The position numbers and the translations under genes were made by a program. Of a DNA stretch of 64,000 nt, positions 36,522 through 45,367 are shown one piece after another. Source of the stretch: Tatumella morbirosei (GTDB lineage: Bacteria; Pseudomonadota; Gammaproteobacteria; Enterobacterales; Enterobacteriaceae); assembly GCF_000757425.2 (NCBI RefSeq), contig NZ_JPKR02000001.1, forward strand, positions 62,001 through 126,000. Direction: 5' to 3'. A model generated the notes under the pieces. The model searched no databases and was not told where the DNA came from. It saw only the letters and a list, made by a program, of their open reading frames with translations. Positions within the stretch are counted from its first letter, which is position 1. The number at the start of each line of letters is the position of its first letter.

Positions 36522-39359
36522 TCAGAGACGTTGTAAACACCACTGGCAGATTTCTAACAATTCGGGCATAGGTCCCTCATCGGGCTCATACAAATGGCTG
36601 CCCGCCGCAATGGCAAGGAGGTAGGTATCTGCAGCCGCAGAGAAATCTTCACGTTCCATAAAGACCGAGGCCAGTTCCTGGTATAGCTCGCACAGATGTT
36701 TCTGTTGCTTATCGTAAGGCGGTAGCTGTCGAATCATACTGATCGACAGATTAATTTGTTGTTCGGTTTCTTTGCTGCTGGCGATATTCAGCGATGCCTT
36801 TAACTGGGCAATTCGCATAATAATAATGGCTTCAATAACCGGATTGCCGGGAGGTATCTGCGCCATCAGCCTGGCTTTTTCAAACAGTTCCAGCGCCTGA
36901 CCAGAATTTCCCGATTTTTCGAGTACGCTGGCCTTGTTGGCCAATGCTCCCGCCATAAATTCCGGATTCATCAGCCCCAGCCCATGATCGATAGCTTTAT
37001 CAATGGCTAAACCGGCCTGCGGCCCGTGACCAAGATCGGTTTGCAGTACCGACAACGTGTTGTAGAACGCCGCTTTACTGCTGTCTGAAGTCTCCGGTGA
37101 ATCAACTAAGGGTCTGATAGCTTCAGCCCAGTCACTGGCAGCGGTTGTCGCACCGGCCTGCCGTAGCCAGGTAAAGATATTCAGTGCGGTGACCGTATCT
37201 TCATCCGGCAGGTCAGCCGGCAGTGGCTCCCAGCTGAATGGCTGAAGTAATTTACCGCTCAGCGGATTGACCTGATAGACCCCGGAGGCCTGCCAGACCC
37301 GGTGTAACAGACCGGCATCGGTGCGATACAGACTGATGACATTTCGGGCGACTGACAGCTCCCTGACCACAGCATCAGGTTCGTCAAGGGCCAGCCACTG
37401 CCAGCTACGTTCTGCCAGGGCATAATCATTCTGATTATCGTCAATAAATTGGCTGATCAACGCTTCACGGCAGCGTTCTGTTACCGGACTGTGCTGCATT
37501 GCCTCTTCAAAACTGCTGTGCAGTAACCGCAGGCGTCCTTCACTGTTAATACAATAAGGGGCCAGCCGCGCCAGCAACGGTAATAACTCCTGATCGGCGA
37601 CCCGGATTTCCGGATATTCAGCCAGTGCTCCGGCGAGTTCTGAATGGGTCAGCCCGCGTCTTGAGCAGGCAATGCAACAGGCAGTGCGGGTGGCCAGTTG
37701 CGGCAGTGCATAATCGTGATCTGCGGCCTGTAACACGCGTAAAAACAGTGCCCCCGGGGTCTGACTGGTAAGGAGATCGTCCAGTAACGAGGGCAGGGCT
37801 TCATGACGGGCATGCAGGCATAATTCTTCCAGAATCAGATGAAGAAATAATGGGTTACGGCAGGCATCGGCGGTGATCAGACGCTGCGTCAGCGGGTCTG
37901 AGAGTGTTTTGCTGACGCCGGAAAGACGTGCGCTGCACAAGGCTCTGCGTTGGTCTTCTGTCAGTGCCGGTAATTCCGAAAGTTGCCAGCGGGAAGCTTC
38001 CGGTTCTTGATTAAGCTGACTTATCAGCGCTGAGGCTTCCGGTGTCCCGCTGACCACCAGTAACACCCTGCGTGGCCAGGTTCGTTGATAAAGGCGCCTG
38101 AGGCTATTTTCGGCAGGCATTAACTGATTTACCGCATCCAGTAGCAGTACCAGCGTGACAGTCTGTTGACTGATAAAACGGGCAAGGCGTTGATCAAGCT
38201 GCTCCCACGCCAGAGCGTCATCCGGCGAGAGTTCATCGTTATCTCCGGCAAATGCCAGAAAATGAAATAGCCGGTGACGGAAGTTCTCCAGGCTCTGGTC
38301 TCCGTCAGCCCCGGTGTAGTGGCTGAATACGCGAAAATTCTGGTCTTTATTCAGAATATCTTCAATCGATTCATTTTTAAAAACGTCTTCATCTGGCCAC
38401 TCATAGGGTTTGTTGCGGCTGAGTAAATCAGTTTCCAGATCGGCCATAAAGGCGCTTTTTCCCATACCGGAAGTGGCGGTGATCAGTATGGGGGCTGGTT
38501 CGATATACCCTGCTGTCCGGTTGAGTTGGCGAATCAACTGCTGACGAAAATCTTCCAATGGAATATAGCCACGTCGCCTGACCATGGCATACAGGTTATG
38601 TTCCCGTGTTTTTTGTTGCCAGCTATCCGGTACCGACTCCGCCGGGTAAAGTGTATCAATCGCCTCGCGCAGATAGTGGCTGACCGATTCCCCAAAGGCT
38701 TCAACCGAGGCGTAGTGGTCAATCGCAATCACCCCGGAAAAATCACGACGCAGGCGTTGTTTCAGCGATTGCTGCTTTTGCGCCGACACGGTGTCCGGTG
38801 TGCCGTCTGCTAACCTGTCAAACCAGCCATTTTTATCCTGAGCCTGCTGCTGTAGTTTAACGGTCAGTGCCGGGTCACGCAGATACATTTGCACCCGGGG
38901 TAAGCCATGTTCAGCAGAGGTCAGGCTGAACTCCCGGGGAGGTTCAAGGAAGGCAAAGCGGATTTCCAGCTCGGTAACGCTAATTCCCGCCGTCAGAGCC
39001 TGACGGATAATGTCTGCATACTGTTGGTCCGGCGAATTTTGCCAGTATTCCGATAAATCGTTGGGCTGCGGAACCCAGCCGTACCGTTCCCCGAGAAAAC
39101 CGATAAAAAAGGGGGGAATGCCCAATTGCCTGCAACGTTCTATCTCTTCCAGACAAATCTGTACCGTCCGGCCATTTTTCGCGGCCTGCTCGGTAATTCC
39201 CCACCGCAGGTCAATCTCACTGAAAGTGACCATGCGCTCATAACACAACCGACGGATCTCCGGGAAAACCCGTGTCACCAGGTAATCCCTTTCTGCATCC
39301 ATATCGCGGAAGGTGGAGGAAAGAAACACTCTGATTTCACGAGGAATTCTGGTATTCAT
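36522..39359 (-). CDS. DUF4062-STAND NTPase with TPR repeats, candidate defence sensor
   Basis: A 945-residue soluble protein. Residues 8-100 are a DUF4062 domain (IRVFLSSTFRDMDAERDYL, SEIDLRWGITEQAA, FFIGFLGERYGWVP), a TIR-like module also seen before the NTPase of eukaryotic TEP1 and NWD1. A NACHT-like STAND NTPase follows, with Walker A ATSGMGKSA at 295-303 and the Walker B-like VLLLDAVNQL at 403-412. The HYTGADGDQS motif between them is typical of the TEP1 group. The C-terminal ~230 residues form TPR-like helices (FYNTLSVLQTDLG, ALANKASVLEKSGNSGQALELFEKA). This is the plan of NLR-like immune sensors. GGAG six bases upstream favours the ATG at 39359 over 39371. It lies 21 bases after the SLOG-membrane gene and is in one operon with it. 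Confidence 0.82.
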   Translation of the reverse strand: MNTRIPREIRVFLSSTFRDMDAERDYLVTRVFPEIRRLCYERMVTFSEIDLRWGITEQAAKNGRTVQICLEEIERCRQLGIPPFFIGFLGERYGWVPQPNDLSEYWQNSPDQQYADIIRQALTAGISVTELEIRFAFLEPPREFSLTSAEHGLPRVQMYLRDPALTVKLQQQAQDKNGWFDRLADGTPDTVSAQKQQSLKQRLRRDFSGVIAIDHYASVEAFGESVSHYLREAIDTLYPAESVPDSWQQKTREHNLYAMVRRRGYIPLEDFRQQLIRQLNRTAGYIEPAPILITATSGMGKSAFMADLETDLLSRNKPYEWPDEDVFKNESIEDILNKDQNFRVFSHYTGADGDQSLENFRHRLFHFLAFAGDNDELSPDDALAWEQLDQRLARFISQQTVTLVLLLDAVNQLMPAENSLRRLYQRTWPRRVLLVVSGTPEASALISQLNQEPEASRWQLSELPALTEDQRRALCSARLSGVSKTLSDPLTQRLITADACRNPLFLHLILEELCLHARHEALPSLLDDLLTSQTPGALFLRVLQAADHDYALPQLATRTACCIACSRRGLTHSELAGALAEYPEIRVADQELLPLLARLAPYCINSEGRLRLLHSSFEEAMQHSPVTERCREALISQFIDDNQNDYALAERSWQWLALDEPDAVVRELSVARNVISLYRTDAGLLHRVWQASGVYQVNPLSGKLLQPFSWEPLPADLPDEDTVTALNIFTWLRQAGATTAASDWAEAIRPLVDSPETSDSSKAAFYNTLSVLQTDLGHGPQAGLAIDKAIDHGLGLMNPEFMAGALANKASVLEKSGNSGQALELFEKARLMAQIPPGNPVIEAIIIMRIAQLKASLNIASSKETEQQINLSISMIRQLPPYDKQQKHLCELYQELASVFMEREDFSAAADTYLLAIAAGSHLYEPDEGPMPELLEICQWCLQRL

Positions 39360-39380
39360 GGGGATCTCCATACAGAACGG

Positions 39381-41159
39381 TCAGCCGCCGATAAGTTCGA
39401 CGTCACGGCTGGTTTCACGCGCCACCCAACGGGCATTTTCCTGTAACGTTTCGCAGCCTAAAGCGTAAAGCGTTTCGCGGATATCTTCCTCGTCAGGGAC
39501 ATAATGTTGGGTGGTATCGGACATGCGCTTTTCTGCCGCCGCGAAGAGTGCCGCAGATCGCTGGTAGTCGGTAATATCGTCCTCGAATCCGAGGAATTTC
39601 GCGTAACCGGCACACAATGCGGCACTGGCAATCAGGAATTCTGCCAGATGTTCTCCCCACATATTGAATGCATGCAGGTGAAGCTCATGGGCAAGAGATT
39701 CGTTACTGATGGCCGTCAGACTGGACAGCAGAACCAGCGCGGTCAGGCCTATGCCAGATCCAAATAATGTGCCCGCCATTTTTCTGAAACGCCGGAAACG
39801 CTGCTCTTTCTTTTCGGTGTTGGTTTCCAGGTAGTGCTGTTGTCCGGCCACCCATTCCTGTCTGATATCGGCTAAACCGGCGGTCAGTTGTTGTGGTGCC
39901 GGACGCGGATAAACACTGCTTCCCAGCAACGCACGGCGAACCCATGCCAGCCGTGGATGACTGCGCCGCAGATAGTGCAGGCTGACCGGGCGGGAAATGC
40001 CTGCCCTGCGCCAGACATTTTGTACCCGCAACCCTTCGGCCAGTGCCCGCATAGCCGTCGCTTCGGCCTTAGTCTCTGAACGGTGGGTGTTCCATAGGGA
40101 GATAGCAAGTAACAACAGCAGTAGCAGGCTGGCAAACAGTGAAATAATGACCCAACTCTCCGGATCACCGGGAACCCGGTTACCCGCCAGTGCCGTCAGG
40201 GCAGCCAGCAAAAATATCCGGCTGTAACGCTGACGAATGCCTGACATCTGCCGGTTAGCCAGCCGGTCGATGTGGTTAAACGCGGAAAGTGAGAAATGAT
40301 CGCCACCGGCCGAAGGGTGATGCTGTTCCTGTTGCGCAATGGCGGCATTCAGTTGATTAAGCTTTTGCAGACTGTCATACCAGCTGTCACTGGCAGAGGC
40401 GGTTTTCTTTGTGCCGCCGCGGGTGGCTGGCAGAGGCGGATACCAGCTGACGGAAGGCGTTTGCTGTTCTCCTGCATAGCGGCCGTTTTTCCTGCGGACA
40501 TGAATATGGCAGACCAGACCGGTATCCGGAATGTCCAGCAAGCCAGACTGCCCCAGGTAACGCTTAATCCCTGGTAACTGCTGATTCAGTGCGGCCATAT
40601 CACGATCCTGGAGTCTGCCATAGCGGCGGAAACTCACGACCTGGGCGGTTCCTCCCAACCCACGGGCATCAGCACCATCCCACAAGGCAAACAAAATATG
40701 ACAACGTTCAGCCAGATACATCCCGGCTTTGGCATATTGCAGATCCCGGTAGAGAGGCCCCCGGGGATTGCTGGTATCACTGATCATCGGCTCTGAACCC
40801 GGCACCACAGTATCGATGCAATAAACATCACCGGTTCTGAGGGCGTAGTCATACAGTTCACGGAATTCCGCTACGCTGCCTGACGGATTATCTTCAGAAA
40901 TAAAATCCTTTTCATATTCCTGTTGGTTAAAGGGCAGCACAACATGCAGCGGAATGTGCAGTTGCATGGCTACCCGTGCAAACAGGCGATCTGCTCCTTC
41001 GGCCAGAGAAGAGAGTGCCAGCAACGGCGAATCAGGATAACGGGAACGGATGGCGTTAATTTCCTGTTCAAGCAATAGCAGCAACTGATCGCTATCCTGG
41101 ACATCACGGTGCCCGGTCACGCCGATAGTAATGGGTAAAGCAGGGGAGTCGATTATCAT
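39381..41159 (-). CDS. SLOG-like sensor with membrane helices, partner of the STAND protein
   Basis: A 592-residue protein, first of a two-gene operon. Residues 10-180 form a Rossmann-like SLOG/LOG-type domain (ITIGVTGHRDV at 10-20, LSSLAEGADRLFARVA at 49-64, VVLPFNQQEYEKDF, and FALWDGADARGLGGTA at 157-172), a fold that binds nucleotides or nucleotide signals. It then has two pairs of hydrophobic helices at about 313-356 and 462-525, separated by a ~100-residue basic linker, and a C-terminal cytoplasmic tail. SLOG plus paired helices resembles SLATT-type effectors predicted to form pores when activated. Together with the adjacent STAND protein it could be the membrane-damaging arm of an abortive-infection system; this is inference. 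Confidence 0.8.
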   Translation of the reverse strand: MIIDSPALPITIGVTGHRDVQDSDQLLLLLEQEINAIRSRYPDSPLLALSSLAEGADRLFARVAMQLHIPLHVVLPFNQQEYEKDFISEDNPSGSVAEFRELYDYALRTGDVYCIDTVVPGSEPMISDTSNPRGPLYRDLQYAKAGMYLAERCHILFALWDGADARGLGGTAQVVSFRRYGRLQDRDMAALNQQLPGIKRYLGQSGLLDIPDTGLVCHIHVRRKNGRYAGEQQTPSVSWYPPLPATRGGTKKTASASDSWYDSLQKLNQLNAAIAQQEQHHPSAGGDHFSLSAFNHIDRLANRQMSGIRQRYSRIFLLAALTALAGNRVPGDPESWVIISLFASLLLLLLLAISLWNTHRSETKAEATAMRALAEGLRVQNVWRRAGISRPVSLHYLRRSHPRLAWVRRALLGSSVYPRPAPQQLTAGLADIRQEWVAGQQHYLETNTEKKEQRFRRFRKMAGTLFGSGIGLTALVLLSSLTAISNESLAHELHLHAFNMWGEHLAEFLIASAALCAGYAKFLGFEDDITDYQRSAALFAAAEKRMSDTTQHYVPDEEDIRETLYALGCETLQENARWVARETSRDVELIGG

Positions 41160-41365
41160 GGTCAGCTATAGTGAAACATGTAGATATATTTGAATATACC
41201 TTCAAATATTTACCAGATAAACCATTAACAGTTTTTACCGTTACCCTTCAGGCAAAGGAATTTTCACTGCAATATCCGTGCTGATTGGCTGAGAGCAGAA
41301 TTGTTACCCGCGGCCGGGAAAACGGTAACAAAGGAAAGTACGCGAAAGGGCAAAAGTGGATAAGC
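41160..41365. promoter_or_regulatory. Promoter region of the SLOG/STAND operon with a 24-bp inverted repeat
   Basis: ATATTTGAA (41186-41194) and TTCAAATAT (41201-41209) are perfect inverted arms around a six-base spacer, 27 bases before the start codon. The position suits a repressor operator overlapping the promoter or the untranslated leader. The segment from 41210 to 41365 is otherwise unremarkable. Confidence 0.6.
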
Positions 41366-41747
41366 AAAAGCCGCCCGCAGGCGGCCTTTTGCACGGTTCA
41401 GAGATTCAATTATTTAGTCAGTTCGGCAGTCATATGTACCTGGTTACCGTCCCGTGCTTCGGTAATGCTGTAGCCGGCACCTGCGGCTTTAGCCTGAGCG
41501 GCAATTTTCGCTTCGGCACCGTCCAGCGTTGAGGCGGTCGCGGTCACCGTCTGAGCGAAAGCACCGGCAGAAATAACAGATAACAGCGCAACAGCAGCAA
41601 TATTTTTGATGGTTTTCATAAGTATTTCCTCAGCGTAAATTGGGTGGAGTGGGACGTTCTGTCCCGATGAAAGTAATGCTACGCCCGGAAACGCTCAGTG
41701 AATAGCTAAGCTTATTGTTGTATCGATTCAAAAAAACTGAACAATAA
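41366..41747 (-). repeat. DUF1471 repeat unit B
   Basis: Second copy of the repeat, at the right edge of the SLOG/STAND operon. It starts with the terminator hairpin GCCGCC-CGCA-GGCGGC (41370-41385) and ends in the same AT-rich flank as unit C. Units B and C resemble each other more than either resembles unit A. Confidence 0.9.
41410..41619 (-). CDS. DUF1471 (YhcN/BhsA-type) periplasmic protein, copy B
   Basis: A 69-residue secreted protein with a signal peptide ending AGAFA and one DUF1471 domain. It differs from copies A and C only by Ala for Thr in the KAAGAGYSI stretch. It has the same ribosome-binding site and upstream GGGAC inverted repeat. Expression should respond to the same signal as the other copies. 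Confidence 0.85.
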   Translation of the reverse strand: MKTIKNIAAVALLSVISAGAFAQTVTATASTLDGAEAKIAAQAKAAGAGYSITEARDGNQVHMTAELTK

Positions 41748-41841
41748 AAAATCATGACAGTAGTTCTGATAAAGATCATTTGAATCAGAATATTACGAGC
41801 GAAAATCTGAAAAAGCTCCCCGGGGAGACTGTAGTGTTGTA

Positions 41842-42666
41842 GTGCGGTGGTTGGCTGTATATTCTCTGTGCAGGTTTAACATACACGGAGCGTATGACCA
41901 TGACCGGAACAGGATTACCCGTCACCAGTTAATCCGTGACTATCATTTGTCTCATGTGTCGGCCAGGGTCGATCCCTACACGCTGAGAAAGATCAGCGGA
42001 TTTAATCAGCCACAATCTATGTTTCATGGCACCCGTCCTCAGGGTGACCCGATGACCCGGCAGCAGTGTGCCGCAATTTTATTCGATGAATTCAGACATC
42101 TTTCAGCAGCCTTTGCCTGGTTCGGGCCTTATAAACATGTGATTAAAACAATGATCACACATATGCAGTACAGCAATGGTGCGGTATTTCGCAGTGGCAG
42201 TCTGAACAGGGAGTTAGAACAGCATATTCTTAATGACCGGTCAGAGAAAAACAGTACCCGATATATTTTAGCTACGTATTTTCGTGAGGTGATTGACTGG
42301 CAGAGCAAGTCGTTAAAAGAAAACGCCTGCCAAATTATTTCCGGAGAAATCAATAAGGGCCGTTTACCAAAATTTGACAGACTTCAGGACAATTTTAACG
42401 GCCTGGGGATTACGGTTCATGATACCTGGGCTACGGATATTTCAGTGACATCACTGTCGGTGACAGATCACTATTATCATGCCCGTATTCGCTACCGGGT
42501 TCAGGACCATTTTGGCCTGGATGATAATGATATTCTTAATAGTAAATTCTGCCAGTTTAATTTATTCAGGATCTGGTTTTTATTACAGCGCTCAGCAGAT
42601 TTTTCCTTCCAACCGTTTATGACCAATATGGAAGCCACGATAGAAATCACAGGGGGACGTCGATGA
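41842..42666 (+). CDS. DUF3289 (YPO3983-like) protein, second copy, N-terminus uncertain
   Basis: From HLSHVSARVDPYTLRKI onward (residue ~36) it aligns with the DUF3289 protein at 15128 (QSMFHGTRP, FDEFRHLS, THMQYSNG, VHDTWATDI, and a final MTNMEATIEITGGR). The first 35 residues do not align. The open frame can start only at GTG 41842 or rarer codons. A normal-looking ATG with a GGAG site (41894) opens a different frame that stops after 12 codons, so a frameshift near 41930 may have damaged the 5' end. It overlaps the following DUF943 gene by 4 nt. Role as in the first copy: putative effector. Confidence 0.65.
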   Translation: MRWLAVYSLCRFNIHGAYDHDRNRITRHQLIRDYHLSHVSARVDPYTLRKISGFNQPQSMFHGTRPQGDPMTRQQCAAILFDEFRHLSAAFAWFGPYKHVIKTMITHMQYSNGAVFRSGSLNRELEQHILNDRSEKNSTRYILATYFREVIDWQSKSLKENACQIISGEINKGRLPKFDRLQDNFNGLGITVHDTWATDISVTSLSVTDHYYHARIRYRVQDHFGLDDNDILNSKFCQFNLFRIWFLLQRSADFSFQPFMTNMEATIEITGGRR

Positions 42667-43124
42667 AAATATACAAATATAAAATTCTCAGTGGGCTGCT
42701 TTTAGCATATACATTAGTTTCTGGTTTTATTATCTGGCTGTATGTGCATCCGGTGGAAATTATTGCCACCCATACCGAGGGTATTTTTAGTGATGTCTTG
42801 CTAAAAAATCCCCCACTGACTAATCGCGGAATGGTTCGCTGGTGGCAGGACAACCGGGAGCGGCTGAAACAACAGTATAATCTGCCGCAAACCGATGAAA
42901 ACGGCAATTATGAAATGATTTTCTGGGATCTGGCCGGAGGATTAAAGCCGGAAAAAATTGACGACTCGATCTGTTTTCCGGAATTAAAGCCGCCAGCGAA
43001 CTGTATTGATAAGAACAAAAGGCTGTGGGTCAGTAATAGCCAGAACCTGGGGCTGACGGTAGTCAATTCCTCCGGGTACTATCAGGTCAAAGAGGATGGC
43101 GGACTGGTCAGGCGGGAATACTAA
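42663..43124 (+). CDS. DUF943 protein, second locus, copy 1
   Basis: A 153-residue membrane-anchored protein (helix at about 8-26) with HPVEIIATHTEG, LKNPPLTNRGMVRWW, a Cys pair (SICFPELKPPANCID) and the C-terminal YYQVKEDGGLVRR. GGGGGAC at the end of the DUF3289 gene serves as ribosome-binding site, and the four-base ATGA overlap shows coupling. Compared with the 16-18 kb copies the middle is rewritten (DLAGGLKPEKIDDS for the GEGYKEEGKYDR region), so the two loci belong to different specificity types. Confidence 0.78.
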   Translation: MKIYKYKILSGLLLAYTLVSGFIIWLYVHPVEIIATHTEGIFSDVLLKNPPLTNRGMVRWWQDNRERLKQQYNLPQTDENGNYEMIFWDLAGGLKPEKIDDSICFPELKPPANCIDKNKRLWVSNSQNLGLTVVNSSGYYQVKEDGGLVRREY

Positions 43125-43150
43125 AGTACCACTGAACAAAGGTGAGGCCA

Positions 43151-43612
43151 GTGAAGAAATACCGAAATAAAATACTTTGTGGTCTGGTTAGCGCGGCAAT
43201 CATGGTCGCAGGTATTATTAGCTGGCTGTCACTTCGTCCGGTGGAAATTATAGCCACCCATACCGAGGGTAGATTTAGTGATGTCTTACTGAAAAATCCT
43301 CCCCTGACGGAGAGCGGAATGATTCGTTGGTGGCTGGACAACCGGGAGCGGTTAAAACACCAGTATAATCTGCCGCAGACCGATGAAAATGGCAATTTCA
43401 CAATGATTTTCTGGGACCTCGCCGGAGGATTAAAGCCGGAGAAAATTGACGACTCGATCTGTTTTCCGGAATTAAAGCCGCCAGCGAACTGCATTGATAA
43501 AAACAGCCTGATGTGGGTAAGAAATACCCCGAACCGGGGACTGACGGTGGTCGTTTCTTCCGGATACTATCAGGTCAAAGAGGATGGCCGGTTGGTCCGG
43601 CGGGAAAACTAA
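43151..43612 (+). CDS. DUF943 protein, second locus, copy 2
   Basis: A 153-residue paralogue of the preceding gene, with the same length and layout when read from the GTG at 43151. That GTG has GAGG four bases before it and aligns with the ATG of copy 1; the GTG at 43142 would add three residues. Differences cluster in the membrane anchor and around residues 118-132 (SLMWVRNTPNRGLTVVVSS). It is not preceded by a DUF3289 scar as clearly as the first-locus copies are. Confidence 0.75.
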   Translation: MKKYRNKILCGLVSAAIMVAGIISWLSLRPVEIIATHTEGRFSDVLLKNPPLTESGMIRWWLDNRERLKHQYNLPQTDENGNFTMIFWDLAGGLKPEKIDDSICFPELKPPANCIDKNSLMWVRNTPNRGLTVVVSSGYYQVKEDGRLVRREN

Positions 43613-43654
43613 CAGCCAGTCTCTGCTTCCGGAATCACAGCGGATGATACCGCA

Positions 43655-44041
43655 CCAGCAAAAGCCACCCGCAGGCGGCCTTTTGCACGGTTCAGAGATT
43701 CAATTATTTAGTCAGTTCGGCAGTCATATGCACCTGGTTACCGTCCCGTGCTTCGGTAATGCTGTAGCCGGTACCTGCGGCTTTAGCCTGAGCGGCAATT
43801 TTCGCTTCGGCACCGTCCAGCGTTGAGGCGGTCGCGGTCACCGTCTGAGCGAAAGCACCGGCAGAAATAACAGATAACAGCGCAACAGCAGCAATATTTT
43901 TGATGGTTTTCATGAGTATTTCCTCAGCGTAAATTTGGTGGAGTGGGACGTTCTGTCCCGATGGAAGTGATGCTACGCCCGGAAACGCTCAGTGAATAGC
44001 TAAGCTTATTGTTGTATCGATTCAAAAAAACTGAACAATAA
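43655..44041 (-). repeat. DUF1471 repeat unit C
   Basis: Third copy of the ~370-bp unit, directly after the second DUF3289/DUF943 module. It begins with a slightly altered hairpin (GCCACC-CGCA-GGCGGC at 43664-43679) and keeps the gene, the GGGAC inverted repeat and the 5' flank. Confidence 0.9.
43704..43913 (-). CDS. DUF1471 (YhcN/BhsA-type) periplasmic protein, copy C
   Basis: A 69-residue protein, identical in sequence to copy A although 7.6 kb away, with the same signal peptide and domain. Nucleotide differences between A and C are mostly silent, which implies selection on the protein or gene conversion between the copies. Confidence 0.85.
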   Translation of the reverse strand: MKTIKNIAAVALLSVISAGAFAQTVTATASTLDGAEAKIAAQAKAAGTGYSITEARDGNQVHMTAELTK

Positions 44042-44399
44042 ACAATCATGAGGGTGATTTCTGATAAAGCCTCTTTAAATCAGTGTATTAATGGATATTA
44101 TCTGAAAAACAAACCGGACACTGACGTTGATTGTTCCGGGCGGTGATGACCCGCTCAAAGAGAAGTGACGAGGGGGCAGGCGGTAATACTAAGCTGCCAA
44201 CTGCGGTACTCAATAACAGAAGAGCAGAGCCCTCGTCAGGAAGCGCGTGATCGCTTCGGGGGGATTTTCCCGTCAAAAGGGGGATTGATTCAAAATAAAA
44301 GCGGTGGAAACAAAAGACCGCTGACTGAAGTACTCAATATTACGGGCCTGGGAAATGACCCGTAATATCCCTGTTTATCAGTCTTGCTGGCCTTCGCGG
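44042..44399. other. Intergenic region after the last DUF1471 repeat
   Basis: 358 bases without a supportable gene. Short frames have no motif or ribosome-binding site. It marks the right end of the accessory block. Confidence 0.35.
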
Positions 44400-45356
44400 C
44401 TATATAGCGTCGGGACCTTTACGAAATGTTTTTTCCAGGAACTGTTCAATAACCGGAATAATTTCTCTGCTATGGGTTTCCAGCGCGAAGTGGCCGGTAT
44501 CATAGAAGTGGATTTCCGCATCAGGAATATCGCGTTTCCATGCCAGTGCACCAGCCGGAAGGAAAAAAGGATCGTTTTTACCCCAAACGGCTAACAGTGG
44601 CGGCTGATAATCCCGGAAGTACTTCTGAAAAGCAGGATACAGTGCCACATTTGAGGCGTAATCCAGCAGCAGATCCAGTTGAATCTCTGCCATTCCCGGA
44701 CGCGAAATTTGCAACCCTTCGAGCGTATATCCATCTGGTGAAACCAAATTTTTGTCGGTAACACCTTCAAGATATTGCCATTGTATCGACGCCGGTGTCG
44801 GGAAGTCATGCAGGTTCTCCCGGTGCTGTTGTGTGGGGTGCTGCCAGTATTTCCGGATAGGCGCCCAGCTCTCGCCGAGTCCTTCCTCATAAGCGTTGCC
44901 ATTCTGAGAAACAATGGCAGTCACCCGCTCCGGATGAGCGACTGCCAGTCGCCAGCCGACCGGGGCTCCGTAGTCGTGAACCACAAGTGCATAAGAATCG
45001 AGCATAAGTTGTTCGGTGAATTGCCCGATGGTCTTCGCCAACTGGCTGAAAGTATAAGAATATTCACTCCCTGAAGGGGTTTCAGTAAAGCCAAAGGCTG
45101 GCAGGTCGGGGGCAATGACGTGATAGCGGCTTGCGAGTTTGGGGATCAGGTCGCGGAACATAAAAGATGAGGCTGCAAATCCATGAAGCAGCAATATTGT
45201 TGGCGATGTTGGATTACCGGCTTCCCGGTAGAAAATTCTGACGTTATTCACCTGCTCATAGCGGTAATGCACCGGGTTCGCCGCAGAGACAGAATCTGCA
45301 CTGTGGTTATGCTGACAGGTGGCTGCTGTGGCGGTAGTTGAATCAGAGATAATCAT
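44400..45356 (-). CDS. Alpha/beta hydrolase, epoxide hydrolase/haloalkane dehalogenase-like
   Basis: A 318-residue hydrolase. The oxyanion motif is LLLHGFAAS (residues 55-63), the nucleophile is Asp128 in VVHDYGAPVGWR, and a catalytic His is in DTGHFALETH near the end. Asp rather than Ser as nucleophile separates it from esterases and fits the epoxide hydrolase/dehalogenase branch. The substrate is unknown. The N-terminal 25 residues are polar and may be dispensable. It has AAGGA six bases before the ATG and is divergent from the CGNR regulator with an ordered array of GGTTAC motifs between them, so it is probably the regulated target. Confidence 0.83.
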   Translation of the reverse strand: MIISDSTTATAATCQHNHSADSVSAANPVHYRYEQVNNVRIFYREAGNPTSPTILLLHGFAASSFMFRDLIPKLASRYHVIAPDLPAFGFTETPSGSEYSYTFSQLAKTIGQFTEQLMLDSYALVVHDYGAPVGWRLAVAHPERVTAIVSQNGNAYEEGLGESWAPIRKYWQHPTQQHRENLHDFPTPASIQWQYLEGVTDKNLVSPDGYTLEGLQISRPGMAEIQLDLLLDYASNVALYPAFQKYFRDYQPPLLAVWGKNDPFFLPAGALAWKRDIPDAEIHFYDTGHFALETHSREIIPVIEQFLEKTFRKGPDAI

Positions 45357-45367
45357 GATTATTCCTT

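Noticed and set aside
36522-39359. Interpretation of the STAND protein as a transcriptional regulator of the MalT type
   Set aside because: No LuxR-type DNA-binding domain is present; the C-terminus is TPR-like and the N-terminus is DUF4062.
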